Below, piece after piece: positions 14,270 through 23,900 of a stretch of DNA of 32,852 nucleotides (the stretch's first letter is position 1; each line of letters opens with the position of its first letter). Location of the stretch: positions 1 to 32,852 of the forward strand of contig JBBINR010000037.1 in NCBI GenBank assembly GCA_037443785.1. The letters are read 5' to 3'. The notes below the pieces were generated by a model. That model was given only the letters and a program-made list of their open reading frames with translations, did no database searches and was not told the DNA's origin. Both the position numbers and the translations under genes were made by a program. This DNA comes from JAQUOA01 sp037443785. GTDB taxonomy: Bacteria; Bacteroidota; Ignavibacteria; UBA10030; UBA8401.

Positions 14270-17200
14270 TTATTTAACTCTTTCAAATTCAATCCGGCGG
14301 TTTTTATTTCTTCCTTCTTCAGTTTTATTTGTTGTTATCGGTTTATCAGACCCAAACCCTTGTGCAGACAATCTTTTCCCGTTTATTCCTTTGACGATTA
14401 AATAATCACGAACAGCTTTGGCACGATCAAGCGAAACTTTCCGATTTACTGCAGCATTACCGGTGTTATCGGTGTATCCGTTAATTCGCAAATTCATTTC
14501 TAAATTTTGTTGCAATGTCGCTGCGATATTATCTAACAATACTTTAGACTCCATCGTTAGCACTGTTTTCCCGTATTCAAATGTAATTCCCTCTATAACA
14601 GCTGTTTTTGCATTTTTATCTTTTAAAGACTCGATCAATTTTATCGCGTCTGCAATTTTCTCTTCCGGCTTTACTGCACTTCTCGGAATTTCTACATATG
14701 ATGTTTCCAGAGAAACTGCTTCCGGCTTCACGGTCGATTTGATAAATATTTTTGTACCTGATGATCTTATAAACGATTCTTCTCCAAACTCATTTTTAAT
14801 AACTGCATGGGTGACTTTTGAATAAAAGGTATCCTTCGGGGCCGATTGGAGCTTCGCCGTATATGTTATTTCATTTAACCCGCTCCTGACTAAATCAGTT
14901 AAAGTAACTGAAGCAATCCGTAAAAACTCGATTTCATTTTTTTCCAAATACCCTCGAGCAGTCAGCGCCGATGACTTCACTTTTACAGTTACGTTTCTAT
15001 ATGGAATCGGAGCTCCATTTATGGTGAATGATCTTTCATTGAGAAGGAATTGTGATTCCAACGAATCAATAAGCTGTACTGCTTTCACTTTCTTTTTTGG
15101 ATCAATAAAAATGGACGTCTTAAAAAATACTTCTTCGCCCGAACTTAATGAAACCGAATCTCCCAATTGCGTTGCGATATCCGGGTTTGAATTTTTTAGC
15201 TGGACATCAGATGTTTCAATGCTGTTTTTTACCACATCGTTGACGATATTTTCCGTTATCACGTTATTACTTTCTATTTCCATGCTATCGGCCGTCATTA
15301 CTTTAACGGAAGAAACAGTATACAACACGCTTCCCTTTTTTGAAAATCTTTTCAAAGCAACTTTATAGTGAAGGATTCCCTGCATCGATTGTTTCGCTCT
15401 TCCTAATTTCCAGTTGACAGTCGTTCCCAGCAATACGGGAATAACTTTCCTGCCGTTAAATGTTGCACTATTCGGCACAATAGAAAATTCACCCGCCAGC
15501 GATTCATTTATTTCAATTGATTGAAGATATTTATTTCCGTTGAAAGAGAGCGAAACATACATATCGACAGTATCACGTGAAATATTTCGAATGTCATCAT
15601 GATAGAGATATTTTGGTTTTGCCTGACGGACGGCCGTTAATTTATTCACCTTCCCGATGCTTTGAGTAAGTGAATCCCTTAAATTTCTTCGCACAAAGAA
15701 ATTCGCTTTGGCAATTCCGCTTTCAGTAACATTCACAAAACGTGACGTCGGATCTTTTGCAAAACTCGTTAATCCGCCAAGCAATTCCGTGGAAGGAGGC
15801 AATGTTCGTTCGTTTACGCGCAGCACATGCTGTCCGGGTTTTACCTCTGGAAGAGAAAATTTCCCATCATCGCCGGTAATAATTCTTGTACCATCCTCCA
15901 TCCACAACTCGACACTTTTTATTCCTGTTTCGCCAGATTCTTGGAACGTATTCCGATTATCGTCATAAAAAACTTTTCCGATGATCAACCCTTTTTCTGT
16001 AAACACTCCGGGACGAACCGTGACTTGCCATTGCGATGAGGCAGAAACGAGTTGAGTTCCTCCCCGCGTTAAAACGCTGGCGGTCGCTGTATTCAATCCT
16101 TGACTCTCCATTGCGTCCGCACCGATAGCAAGTTGATACACCAATATGCCGGTTTTCGAAGATAAAATTGTTTTCGGAATCGACCATGTTAATAAATTTA
16201 GATTTGCATTAATCGTCGGTTCATAGGCTTCTCCATTATAGCGCCCCGATTTCTTGATATACTTAAATGCATGCGGGAGCAGATCATATACACCAATCGA
16301 ATAAACACTGTCCGGACTTGTATTGCTAATTTGAATTTGGTAGGTGATAATGTCGCCGATTTCAGCAACCTTTTTATTTCCTGTTTTCACTATTTTTAAA
16401 TAGGATGAAAGATTTGGATTATCACTCATTGTAAGGGATTTCTCATCGCTCGCAATGACCGAATCATTTTTCAAAAGATAAGCACGAGAAATAATTTTTG
16501 TCCCTTTGCTTAAACTATAATCCGTACTGAAGCCTATTGTCAGGGTATCATAAGCACCCGGGGGAATGGCGCCAATATAAATCGTTGCAATGCTGTCTGC
16601 TTGAAGTGCAACAGAATCAATTTTTGCTTTCTTAAATGTTAACCTGCTTTTTCCTCCAAAATAAACAGAGTCAATAATTTTTATACCTCTTAAACTATCC
16701 GTACCTGTGTTCCCATACCAAATCTTTTTCTTCACACTGTCGCCGGCAACAACTGATGAATCATTACCGGTATAAAACATTCCAAACATAGGAATAGCGG
16801 CAGATCGTACAGTTGTAAATCCAACTTTATTTACCGTAAGATTTAAATTTGAACTGAACCACGCCGAATTTCTAATTTTCGTGCTGTCGGGAATGTTTCT
16901 GGTGAGAAGAACAGCAAATGACACAGAATCATCTGCCGTTGGCGCCAATGAATCACGGCTCCATGTCAAAATTTTTGCCGTCGAATCAAAGGCGAAAGAG
17001 TCAAATCCTCCTCGCTGTGCCGACACAAAACGAGAAAAGATCGGAAGAGTATCAATTAATGTTACCGATTTATGAAGGTAGTTCCCGGAATTTATTGCCG
17101 AGAGAGAATAATGTAATGTATCTCCTGCATTTGCTTTCGCCGGCGAATTCATTCCCAAAGTAACAGAAGAATCTTGTTCAATTTCAATGCTCAAATTAAT

Positions 17201-19021
17201 TGTAAATGATCCAGAAACAGTGTCAGAAATGACGCTTGCTCCTTTCAGACTTGGGAATTGATTACTATCGACCGAAACGACATAGACCGCGGGCTTCAAA
17301 TTTTCAAATTTAAATCTTCCATGGAAATCAGTTTTTTGCTGTTGCACTCTGGTCAACGTTCCAAGGCTTCCCGGAAGCACCGATTTTCCCCGCCGCGTTA
17401 ATGCTGATCCAGCCGATTGCGCTGAATCAAGAAAGACCGTAATACTTTCTGCTGGCACAGGTTGACCTGATTGCCGATACAGTATCCTGCCAAAAAGTGA
17501 ATTTGGAATCACCAATGGCGGTAACGGGAATTTCGATGGATCAATTGGTGCTTGAGTAACAACGGTATCTCCAAATTTGTCAACAACAAAAATTTTCAAT
17601 AAATACTTTGTAACATCTTTATTTAACGCAATAAAGAATTTTCCATCGTTCTTTGTTGTATCTGTCCCAACGAGTTGACTTGCCTGATTGAAGACCGTCG
17701 CAATTGCGCCTTGGTATGGCAACTGATCCAATCCGTTGATTACTTTTCCGGTCACAGCGCCCGGATATAAAAATAATTCGCTGCTGCTGGCAACAGTTCC
17801 AGAAAGTATCGATCCTCCCACTGCCGTAACGGTGAATGACTGTATTGTATTCTGCACATCTTCAGACCTAACGTAAACAACTGCGAACCCATTTTGAAGA
17901 GTTGTGAGATATGTATTTGCATTGTTTGGAAATGTGCCACGCGATGTTGTGAACTGAACCGGAACTCCTTCAGGAAGCAATTGATTAAGCGAATCTTTTA
18001 GTACTACTTCAATTCTAGAACTATCCCGATTTTGCTGTCCAAAAATAAATTTCGGATTTACAGTCATTGTGATACTTTGGGGTGCGATAGGAACGATTTG
18101 AACAAATATTACGCTTGAGGCACTGTTGCCTACATTTGACGCGCTTACAAAAGCAGAATTCCGTAATTGATTAAATCCTAAATTCGGTGCAGTCGAAACA
18201 ACAATTGAAATCGTTTTGGTTGAAAAAGCATTTATTGTTCCTAAATTCCACTTTACAATTTTTGCATCGGGAGAAAGACTGTCAGGAGTAATGCTTGCTT
18301 GAACAAACGATCCAAGAGATGAAATGGAATCGATAACCGAGGTATTCAGAGATGCAATATTTCCTCTGTTAGAAACGGTAATTTGGTATGTCAACGTTCT
18401 TCCCGCTCCGACAAATGATGCAGAGGAGATATTTGAAATTTCCAATCGAGGAAAATTTCCCACAACAAATGTTTTAGTAACAGAAAGAAGTGACGACTGC
18501 CACCCAATAGTTCCTTCCATTTGCAAATTTGTTCCCGCTAACAGCGTACTGTCGACAACAATTTTAACTCCGACAGAATCGGATTTCCCTGCCTGTACAT
18601 TAAAAATCTTCCATGTTACCGTACTGCCGGAAATTGTTCCACTGGTTGAGCCGGGAACAAATCGCAAACCGGCAGGCGGTAAAATTCCTTCAATGGTTGC
18701 TGTGTCAGCATTTGCATTCCCTATATTGGTATACACCAAGCGGACAAACACTGTCTCTTTTCCAAATACATTGGTATCTCTTGCACCAAAACTTATTGAA
18801 AAATTTGGAGCTTCTTTTACGCGAAACAAAACCTGGTTTGAATGTATTGTATCAGTCGGGAAGGTTTTATACTTATACACAGCTTTTGCTTGATTCGTAA
18901 TTTGGGTATTGGGCGCTGTCTGCGAAAAAGAAAATCCTACCAAAGCAACGAGTGCAAAACACACGTACGCGACAAGTGATCGAAATAATATGTTGAGAGT
19001 GTCCGCCATCGTAATCGGCAT
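14270..19021 (-). CDS. Large DUF11/SdrD-B/OmpA-domain surface protein
   Basis: A 1583-aa exported protein. The signal sequence is within 1-34 (an alternative start is Met5). Residues about 38-68 match the N-terminal motif of the two paralogues upstream (QITNQAKAVYKY, DTIHSNQVLFRV). DUF11-type domains follow at about 75-185 and 190-310, then a bacterial Ig-like/invasin-type domain (about 315-415). Two carboxypeptidase-regulatory-like domains lie at about 420-505 and 510-610. More DUF11-type domains cover about 620-1000. An SdrD-B-like domain at about 1011-1075 carries the calcium-type loop DDNRNTFQESGE (1020-1031). Further beta-rich sequence leads to an OmpA C-terminal domain (about 1478-1583) with GYTD (Asp1518) and LDRA (Arg1533), the peptidoglycan-binding residues. 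The only cysteine I see is in the signal peptide. It starts 2 nt after the preceding stop. I infer that it anchors the locus products to the cell wall. Confidence 0.85.
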   Translation of the reverse strand: MPITMADTLNILFRSLVAYVCFALVALVGFSFSQTAPNTQITNQAKAVYKYKTFPTDTIHSNQVLFRVKEAPNFSISFGARDTNVFGKETVFVRLVYTNIGNANADTATIEGILPPAGLRFVPGSTSGTISGSTVTWKIFNVQAGKSDSVGVKIVVDSTLLAGTNLQMEGTIGWQSSLLSVTKTFVVGNFPRLEISNISSASFVGAGRTLTYQITVSNRGNIASLNTSVIDSISSLGSFVQASITPDSLSPDAKIVKWNLGTINAFSTKTISIVVSTAPNLGFNQLRNSAFVSASNVGNSASSVIFVQIVPIAPQSITMTVNPKFIFGQQNRDSSRIEVVLKDSLNQLLPEGVPVQFTTSRGTFPNNANTYLTTLQNGFAVVYVRSEDVQNTIQSFTVTAVGGSILSGTVASSSELFLYPGAVTGKVINGLDQLPYQGAIATVFNQASQLVGTDTTKNDGKFFIALNKDVTKYLLKIFVVDKFGDTVVTQAPIDPSKFPLPPLVIPNSLFGRILYRQSGQPVPAESITVFLDSAQSAGSALTRRGKSVLPGSLGTLTRVQQQKTDFHGRFKFENLKPAVYVVSVDSNQFPSLKGASVISDTVSGSFTINLSIEIEQDSSVTLGMNSPAKANAGDTLHYSLSAINSGNYLHKSVTLIDTLPIFSRFVSAQRGGFDSFAFDSTAKILTWSRDSLAPTADDSVSFAVLLTRNIPDSTKIRNSAWFSSNLNLTVNKVGFTTVRSAAIPMFGMFYTGNDSSVVAGDSVKKKIWYGNTGTDSLRGIKIIDSVYFGGKSRLTFKKAKIDSVALQADSIATIYIGAIPPGAYDTLTIGFSTDYSLSKGTKIISRAYLLKNDSVIASDEKSLTMSDNPNLSSYLKIVKTGNKKVAEIGDIITYQIQISNTSPDSVYSIGVYDLLPHAFKYIKKSGRYNGEAYEPTINANLNLLTWSIPKTILSSKTGILVYQLAIGADAMESQGLNTATASVLTRGGTQLVSASSQWQVTVRPGVFTEKGLIIGKVFYDDNRNTFQESGETGIKSVELWMEDGTRIITGDDGKFSLPEVKPGQHVLRVNERTLPPSTELLGGLTSFAKDPTSRFVNVTESGIAKANFFVRRNLRDSLTQSIGKVNKLTAVRQAKPKYLYHDDIRNISRDTVDMYVSLSFNGNKYLQSIEINESLAGEFSIVPNSATFNGRKVIPVLLGTTVNWKLGRAKQSMQGILHYKVALKRFSKKGSVLYTVSSVKVMTADSMEIESNNVITENIVNDVVKNSIETSDVQLKNSNPDIATQLGDSVSLSSGEEVFFKTSIFIDPKKKVKAVQLIDSLESQFLLNERSFTINGAPIPYRNVTVKVKSSALTARGYLEKNEIEFLRIASVTLTDLVRSGLNEITYTAKLQSAPKDTFYSKVTHAVIKNEFGEESFIRSSGTKIFIKSTVKPEAVSLETSYVEIPRSAVKPEEKIADAIKLIESLKDKNAKTAVIEGITFEYGKTVLTMESKVLLDNIAATLQQNLEMNLRINGYTDNTGNAAVNRKVSLDRAKAVRDYLIVKGINGKRLSAQGFGSDKPITTNKTEEGRNKNRRIEFERVK

Positions 19022-19023
19022 GG

Positions 19024-20694
19024 TTATTTTATTTTTACTTTGAATTCAATTGAGCCGCTTGCGTGAGCATTGAGTGTTCCGATATTTACAGCGATAACTT
19101 TATTGCCATTGCCGTCATCCGCAACCGATACTTGTGGATTATTATCCAATACTGAAGTCCCGTTTACTTTGATGCTGTTTGCCATATATGTTGTTGCTGC
19201 TGGAGATGAGTCGACAATAGAAAAATTAGAAACGCCAACATTTCCAGGATTGCTGTACGAAATTGAATATGTCATTTCCGTTCCCGGTGGCTGGTCGCCG
19301 ACAGGAAATACATTTTTTGAAATGCTGATGACCGGCGAATGAATCGTTGTAATCGTTGTTGCAGTATCTTTCTTTACGTTACTTCCAAGTGATGTTGCAA
19401 TGACTGTGAGTGTATCGTTAACAATTGCACTCGATTGCCGTGAGATAATTGTTCGGGCAAATACTCTGCTGCTATCTCCCGCAGCAAGCGAATCGGTGGA
19501 AGTTATTTGAATATCAGATCCGTCCAGAAGTGTATTATTATTGACATCTTTAAATAGATTCCACGAAAAAAACCGGGTCGAAGAAACTGACAGTGTAAAT
19601 GCATCTTTAATGGTTCCAGTATTTTGAATTTTATACCGATATACTGCTGTATCAGCAGCTTCCTTTGTCAATGCTGTCCACATTGGGACTATATCTACAC
19701 CGTAGGCAATTGCTCCAGCAACGGTGACTTGTGAAATGTTTGTTGGGATAGAATATGTATTTGCTCCAACAGTATAATTCACCATCATTTGATTACCAAG
19801 AACGGTTCCCTTCACAACCGATGATTTTACCATCAACGTAATGCTCGCCGTTATTGAACCTCCGGCGGGAATTGTTCCCACATTCCATGTTGCCGGAGTT
19901 AGTGAACCATTAAATGTTCCCTGCGTCGTTGCTCCGGAAACAAAGGTAAAATCTGAGGGAATAAAATTCGAAATTAAAACTCCGGTTGCTGAAACTGAAC
20001 CTGTATTGGACAAATGAATTGTGAACACAACATTTGTTGCTGCATTGGGAATTGGATTATCCACAACCAATGACGTTGGAATCCCGAGATTAGCGGTTTT
20101 GACTGTTGTGACAAATAAACCATTACTTACTGTTGGGTTATTAAAGTTTGATATGACGGTCAACGTAGTCGAATCCTTCTCTCCATCAAGTCCATCGCCG
20201 CGCGGAATTAAAACACGCAGCACTATTTTGTATTCTGCATCTGCGGCAAGTGAAGATGTTTGTGAAATAGTACCTGGTACGATTTCACCTGATTGCAGTA
20301 CACCGTCTCCATTTGCATCAAAATATATTTGTGTCACCCATCCTTTTGACGAAACAGCTGATACTAGTCCCTTATCAGCGCCATTTCCAGAATTTATTAT
20401 TGTCAGTGCATAATCGACTGTGCTACTGTCACTTGTCGACTGAGATTGATTTGAAGCAGGAGTAACATTAAATGCTGGAATTTGTGACACGGTAAACGAT
20501 ACGACATTGGAATACACTGTATCGATAATTGCACCGGAAGCAGTCGTGTACGTTGCACGGCTCCTACTCTGAATAACAGTGCCTGCCGGAGTTCCGGCGG
20601 CAAAACCTTCCATAACTATTCCAAGCATCAACATACCTACTGCGAGAATAATGGAAGTGATTTTTGTATGCCGCTTTTTATGAATTTTCTTCAT
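19024..20694 (-). CDS. DUF11-type exported protein with EF-hand-like loops (paralogue 2)
   Basis: A 556-aa protein from ATG 20694. The frame opens at a TTG five codons earlier, but the ATG gives a better signal peptide (MKKIHKKRHTKITS, then a hydrophobic core ending FAAG). The mature N-terminus GTPAGTVIQSRSRATYTTAS is nearly the same as in the preceding gene, and the two align along their whole length. Two EF-hand-like 12-residue loops are visible: DANGDGVLQSGE (126-137) and DVNNNTLLDGSD (383-394). A DUF11-type domain lies near 205-330. A second DUF11-type domain ends the protein (about 452-556, with TYMANSIKVNGTSV). There is no membrane anchor or sorting tail. Its function is unknown. I infer a secreted surface component acting with the OmpA-domain protein encoded next. 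Confidence 0.8.
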   Translation of the reverse strand: MKKIHKKRHTKITSIILAVGMLMLGIVMEGFAAGTPAGTVIQSRSRATYTTASGAIIDTVYSNVVSFTVSQIPAFNVTPASNQSQSTSDSSTVDYALTIINSGNGADKGLVSAVSSKGWVTQIYFDANGDGVLQSGEIVPGTISQTSSLAADAEYKIVLRVLIPRGDGLDGEKDSTTLTVISNFNNPTVSNGLFVTTVKTANLGIPTSLVVDNPIPNAATNVVFTIHLSNTGSVSATGVLISNFIPSDFTFVSGATTQGTFNGSLTPATWNVGTIPAGGSITASITLMVKSSVVKGTVLGNQMMVNYTVGANTYSIPTNISQVTVAGAIAYGVDIVPMWTALTKEAADTAVYRYKIQNTGTIKDAFTLSVSSTRFFSWNLFKDVNNNTLLDGSDIQITSTDSLAAGDSSRVFARTIISRQSSAIVNDTLTVIATSLGSNVKKDTATTITTIHSPVISISKNVFPVGDQPPGTEMTYSISYSNPGNVGVSNFSIVDSSPAATTYMANSIKVNGTSVLDNNPQVSVADDGNGNKVIAVNIGTLNAHASGSIEFKVKIK

Positions 20695-20724
20695 GGTAAT
20701 CGTTACCAAGTTTTTATCATCCTG

Positions 20725-22407
20725 CTAGTGAATTGTTGTCCGAAAACGAATTGTTCCCTGTGTAGAAAGAGGAGCAATAGTTCCAAGCGTTATTGTGATC
20801 TTCTTTCTTCCGCTGACAGTTGTTACCGTTACTTCGTCCGCGTCGGCAGCATCGGTTTTTGCAACATTATTGATTGTTACAGAATTTGCAACATACGATG
20901 TACTATCAGGTTCATCTTCTGTTTGAATAACATTGTAGGCTGTTCCATTTCCGGTATTTTGATATGTAATTGCAAATTGCATCTGCTGCCCCGGCGGTTG
21001 ATTTCCCGATGGAGTTACTGACCTAACGATAGAAAGAACAGGGATATTGATCGTTGTCGTGGCGATAGCACTTTGAAACTTGGATGCATCGGCAGAGGAT
21101 TTCGCCGTGAACGTTGTTACGTCCTGATCTTGATCGATCGATACAATTGGGACAACAAGACGGGCCAAAATCTTTACGCTATCTGCTGTCACAACGGAAT
21201 CAACATCAACCCCTGTTGGAGAACCGGGTGAATCTGTCAATTGAGTATCTCCGCCATCTAATACACCGTTTGCGTTAACATCTTTAAACAACATCCACGT
21301 ATAATTTTTTGAGGAACTGTATGACATTTCAATAATATCACTTGAATTTCCTGTATTCTTCACGCGCAGTGAATAGACAAGTGTATCTTCAGGCTGTTTC
21401 GATGCCGATAATGATGTTGGGGAAATTGATACGCCACGAATGACACCAACTGCCGCATAAGGATCATTTGAAACAACCGTAAATGTATTTCCACCAGTAT
21501 TGTACGTTACGCTTATTGTATTGTTAAGTACTGTCCCAATAGTCAGGCCTGCTTTTACTTGCAGAACGATTGTGACCGTAACACTGGCTCCTGGATTCAA
21601 CGTCCCAATATTCCAGGCCGCGGGAACAGTAGCACCGTTAAATGTCCCTTGAGTTGTCGTCCCAGAAACATATGTGAATTGTGATGCATTAACGAGATCG
21701 TAAAAATTAACACTTGCAGCGGCAACACTGCCGTTGTTGGTTAAAGTCATCGAATATGTAACATTTTGACCAGGCGAAGGATTTGTCGGTGAAACACTTA
21801 ATGCCGTTCCAATCGTCGAAAAATAAACGGTATGCACGGTGGTTTGCACAGAAGCGGCATTATTTTTTGTGTTATCAAACAGTGAGGCTGCCGTGACAAC
21901 TGTCGTGTCCACTTGATTATTCAATGAAGGATCCCCAGGAACAAACACCCTTACAATAATTTTATATGTTCCATCAGCCGTGACAATTCCTGTTTGTGTA
22001 ATTGCACCGGCAGAAAGTTCGGCGGGTTGTAACACACCATCACCGTCTGCATCAAAATAAAATGCCCTTGACCAGCCTTTGGACGATGTGCTCGTAAGAT
22101 TAAATTGATCGTTTCCGTTTCCCGAGTTGGTAATTGTCATTGCATAGGATACATAGACGCTATCAGAATTTGTCGATGTTGCATTTGTCGGAGGGGTGAT
22201 GTTAACAGCAGCAACTTGGGCAACAACAAAACTCACCGTGTTTGAATACACTGTATCGCTTACCGTACCGGATGCAGTTGTATAGACAACACGCGATCGA
22301 GATTGAATTGTTGTTCCCGCCGGAGTCCCAGCAGCTAATGTAACTTCATGAACGGCAAAGAGTGCTAGAACTAAAAGCCCCGACATTCCAAATAATTTAT
22401 TTTTCAT
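20725..22407 (-). CDS. DUF11-type exported protein with EF-hand-like loops (paralogue 1)
   Basis: A 560-aa protein with a signal peptide (MKNKLFGMSGLLVLALFAVH, ending near LAAG) and a good Shine-Dalgarno (AAGGGGA). It is the tandem paralogue of the next gene: N-terminal GTPAGTTIQSRSRVVYTTAS, a canonical EF-hand loop DADGDGVLQPAE (119-130), a DUF11-type domain (about 200-320), a second loop DVNANGVLDGGD (376-387), and a C-terminal DUF11-type domain (about 455-560). That last domain, with YVANSVTINNVAKTDAADAD, closely resembles the end of the giant protein (YAVNSVTVNAVGKTDLADSD). I see no cysteine in it. It probably arose by duplication and is likely an extracellular calcium-dependent structural protein; both points are inference. 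Confidence 0.8.
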   Translation of the reverse strand: MKNKLFGMSGLLVLALFAVHEVTLAAGTPAGTTIQSRSRVVYTTASGTVSDTVYSNTVSFVVAQVAAVNITPPTNATSTNSDSVYVSYAMTITNSGNGNDQFNLTSTSSKGWSRAFYFDADGDGVLQPAELSAGAITQTGIVTADGTYKIIVRVFVPGDPSLNNQVDTTVVTAASLFDNTKNNAASVQTTVHTVYFSTIGTALSVSPTNPSPGQNVTYSMTLTNNGSVAAASVNFYDLVNASQFTYVSGTTTQGTFNGATVPAAWNIGTLNPGASVTVTIVLQVKAGLTIGTVLNNTISVTYNTGGNTFTVVSNDPYAAVGVIRGVSISPTSLSASKQPEDTLVYSLRVKNTGNSSDIIEMSYSSSKNYTWMLFKDVNANGVLDGGDTQLTDSPGSPTGVDVDSVVTADSVKILARLVVPIVSIDQDQDVTTFTAKSSADASKFQSAIATTTINIPVLSIVRSVTPSGNQPPGQQMQFAITYQNTGNGTAYNVIQTEDEPDSTSYVANSVTINNVAKTDAADADEVTVTTVSGRKKITITLGTIAPLSTQGTIRFRTTIH

Positions 22408-22443
22408 TGATTCATCCCCTTGCTAAATTATCAACACTCAAAT

Positions 22444-23541
22444 TTACTGAAGAACAACCTTAAAACTTACCGAACGCTCTTCGCCAGATTTCAGCGCATC
22501 TTTCAATTTCCATTGTATTGTCTTTACTGCTGGAACTTGCGGCGCATTTACCTTTTCTTTTTCAAAACTCAGATCAACCTGTGTTTCTGTTGCCGAACCC
22601 TCCACATACATTGTTCCCGGAGGAATTGGACTTGACAACACAATATTAGTTGCGTCGCCAATACCGACATTTTTGCAAATAACTGAATACATCACTGTAT
22701 CCCCTGGCTGTGCATTGATTTTGCTGACAGAATTGATCACAACGACATTCGGATCAAGAAATGCTTTGCTATCACTGCTGAGCCTTGTTTCTGCGGCAGA
22801 TTTTGCACCAGAAACTGACGCTGCATTGGCGCCGGTAATTATCAACCAGAGCAAAGGCGTAGCATCTGATACGGAGATTGTAGAACTTGAAAGAGTAACA
22901 ATATTTTTCTTAACCTCAGTTTTGGTTTCTTTCGGCAAAACAGCAATGGCAATTGCCGATGGTATCGATTTCCCGGAGAGAACGATTCCACCCTCTTTTA
23001 TTTCGGCCGAACCGTCAACCGGCAATGACAAACGAAGTGACAAATTTGCCGAGACGGAGCTCTTTAAAGAAAAAGTTAGAATGATTTGTTCTGGAGACGC
23101 TGGATTATTTTTATCACCCGCAAGCAAAGCACGAGTGATTAATTGCGTTGTTCCAGACGGTAATTTCACTTCATGGATCGTTTCCATGATGCGGCCGCTG
23201 CCGGAAATAGTATTTGAAATTATTTTTACGCTGCTGTTCGAACTTTTTCCAAGAAAATCATTTACGCTAATACCTTTAATAACTTTTCCTGCATTATCAA
23301 GAATCTCGACGAAGACTTTTTTTGCTTGATCAGTTTTAAAAAGTATTCCCAGTCGTTCTTTGGCACCGGTTGCCGATTGGCCGTCAAGCAACGGTAAAAG
23401 GACAGACCCTTTTTGTGCAGTGGTTTGAAACGAAACGGTGAATTGTCCGTACGTCATGGAAAGATTCTGCTGAGCGAATGTTGTCACAATTCCCGCCCCA
23501 ACAATCATTACTATCATGAACACGCGTGTTGAATATTTCAT
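22444..23541 (-). CDS. Exported protein with C-terminal DUF11-type domain
   Basis: A 365-aa protein with a signal peptide (MKYSTRVFMIVMIVGAGIVT, then TFAQ) and an AGGAG Shine-Dalgarno. I do not recognise residues 25-260. They are beta-rich, Ser/Lys-rich and lack clear repeats, and may be one or two Ig-like domains (GQFTVSFQTTAQKGSVLLPL, LSLRLSLPVDGSAEI). Residues about 265-365 form a divergent DUF11-type domain (SKINAQPGDTVMYSVICKNV, then MYVEGSATETQVDLSF), the same class that ends the giant protein and the two paralogues. It lies 48 nt after the giant gene and 36 nt before the first paralogue. Size and position suggest an accessory or linker subunit of the surface structure, but there is no direct evidence. 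Confidence 0.7.
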   Translation of the reverse strand: MKYSTRVFMIVMIVGAGIVTTFAQQNLSMTYGQFTVSFQTTAQKGSVLLPLLDGQSATGAKERLGILFKTDQAKKVFVEILDNAGKVIKGISVNDFLGKSSNSSVKIISNTISGSGRIMETIHEVKLPSGTTQLITRALLAGDKNNPASPEQIILTFSLKSSVSANLSLRLSLPVDGSAEIKEGGIVLSGKSIPSAIAIAVLPKETKTEVKKNIVTLSSSTISVSDATPLLWLIITGANAASVSGAKSAAETRLSSDSKAFLDPNVVVINSVSKINAQPGDTVMYSVICKNVGIGDATNIVLSSPIPPGTMYVEGSATETQVDLSFEKEKVNAPQVPAVKTIQWKLKDALKSGEERSVSFKVVLQ

Positions 23542-23589
23542 ATTGACTCCTGTAGTTATTTTCTCTGTCGTAAATGAAAATTTTAATTG

Positions 23590-23900
23590 CTAATTAATCG
23601 TCACTTTATAGGTAATTGTACCGTTACCACCCGGGCCAATCGTTCCAATAATGGTTCCAAGATTTATCGTGATATTTCCTGAACTCACTGAAACGCCATC
23701 GGAATCTGCCAGATCAGTTTTCCCAACAGCATTCACTGTAACTGAATTGACCGCATATGTTGTCCTAAACGGAGCACTAGAAGTTACGACAGTATTTGTC
23801 GCATTTCCATCCCCAATATTATTATAAATAATCGTATACACTACCGTATCGCCAGGAACCGGATTTGTTGCGCTTGAAGAAAGTGTCAGTGTCACATTCG
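23590..23900 (-). other. C-terminal DUF11-type module shared with downstream proteins
   Basis: The last 100 or so residues of the giant protein begin at TLTLSSSATNPVPGDTVVYT and end GTITYKVTIN. Equivalent modules end the 560-aa protein (20725 to about 21040), the 556-aa protein (19024 to about 19340) and, more divergently, the 365-aa protein (22444 to about 22750). Shared landmarks are the PPG/PGD-T start, a YxxNSVTxNxVxKTD core in the closest pair, a GTI strand, and a final basic beta strand. Confidence 0.7.

Noticed and set aside
18324..18893. Plus-strand open frame of about 189 codons
   Set aside because: Antisense to the DUF11/OmpA-domain gene; no ribosome site, no recognisable protein features.
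20692..20709. GGTAACGATTACC inverted repeat just before the 556-aa gene start, as an RNA switch
   Set aside because: Only 5 bp with a 3-nt loop; too short to claim without conservation.
22673..23329. Plus-strand open frame of 218 codons
   Set aside because: It lies fully inside a supported minus-strand gene with signal peptide and Shine-Dalgarno; composition fits an antisense shadow.
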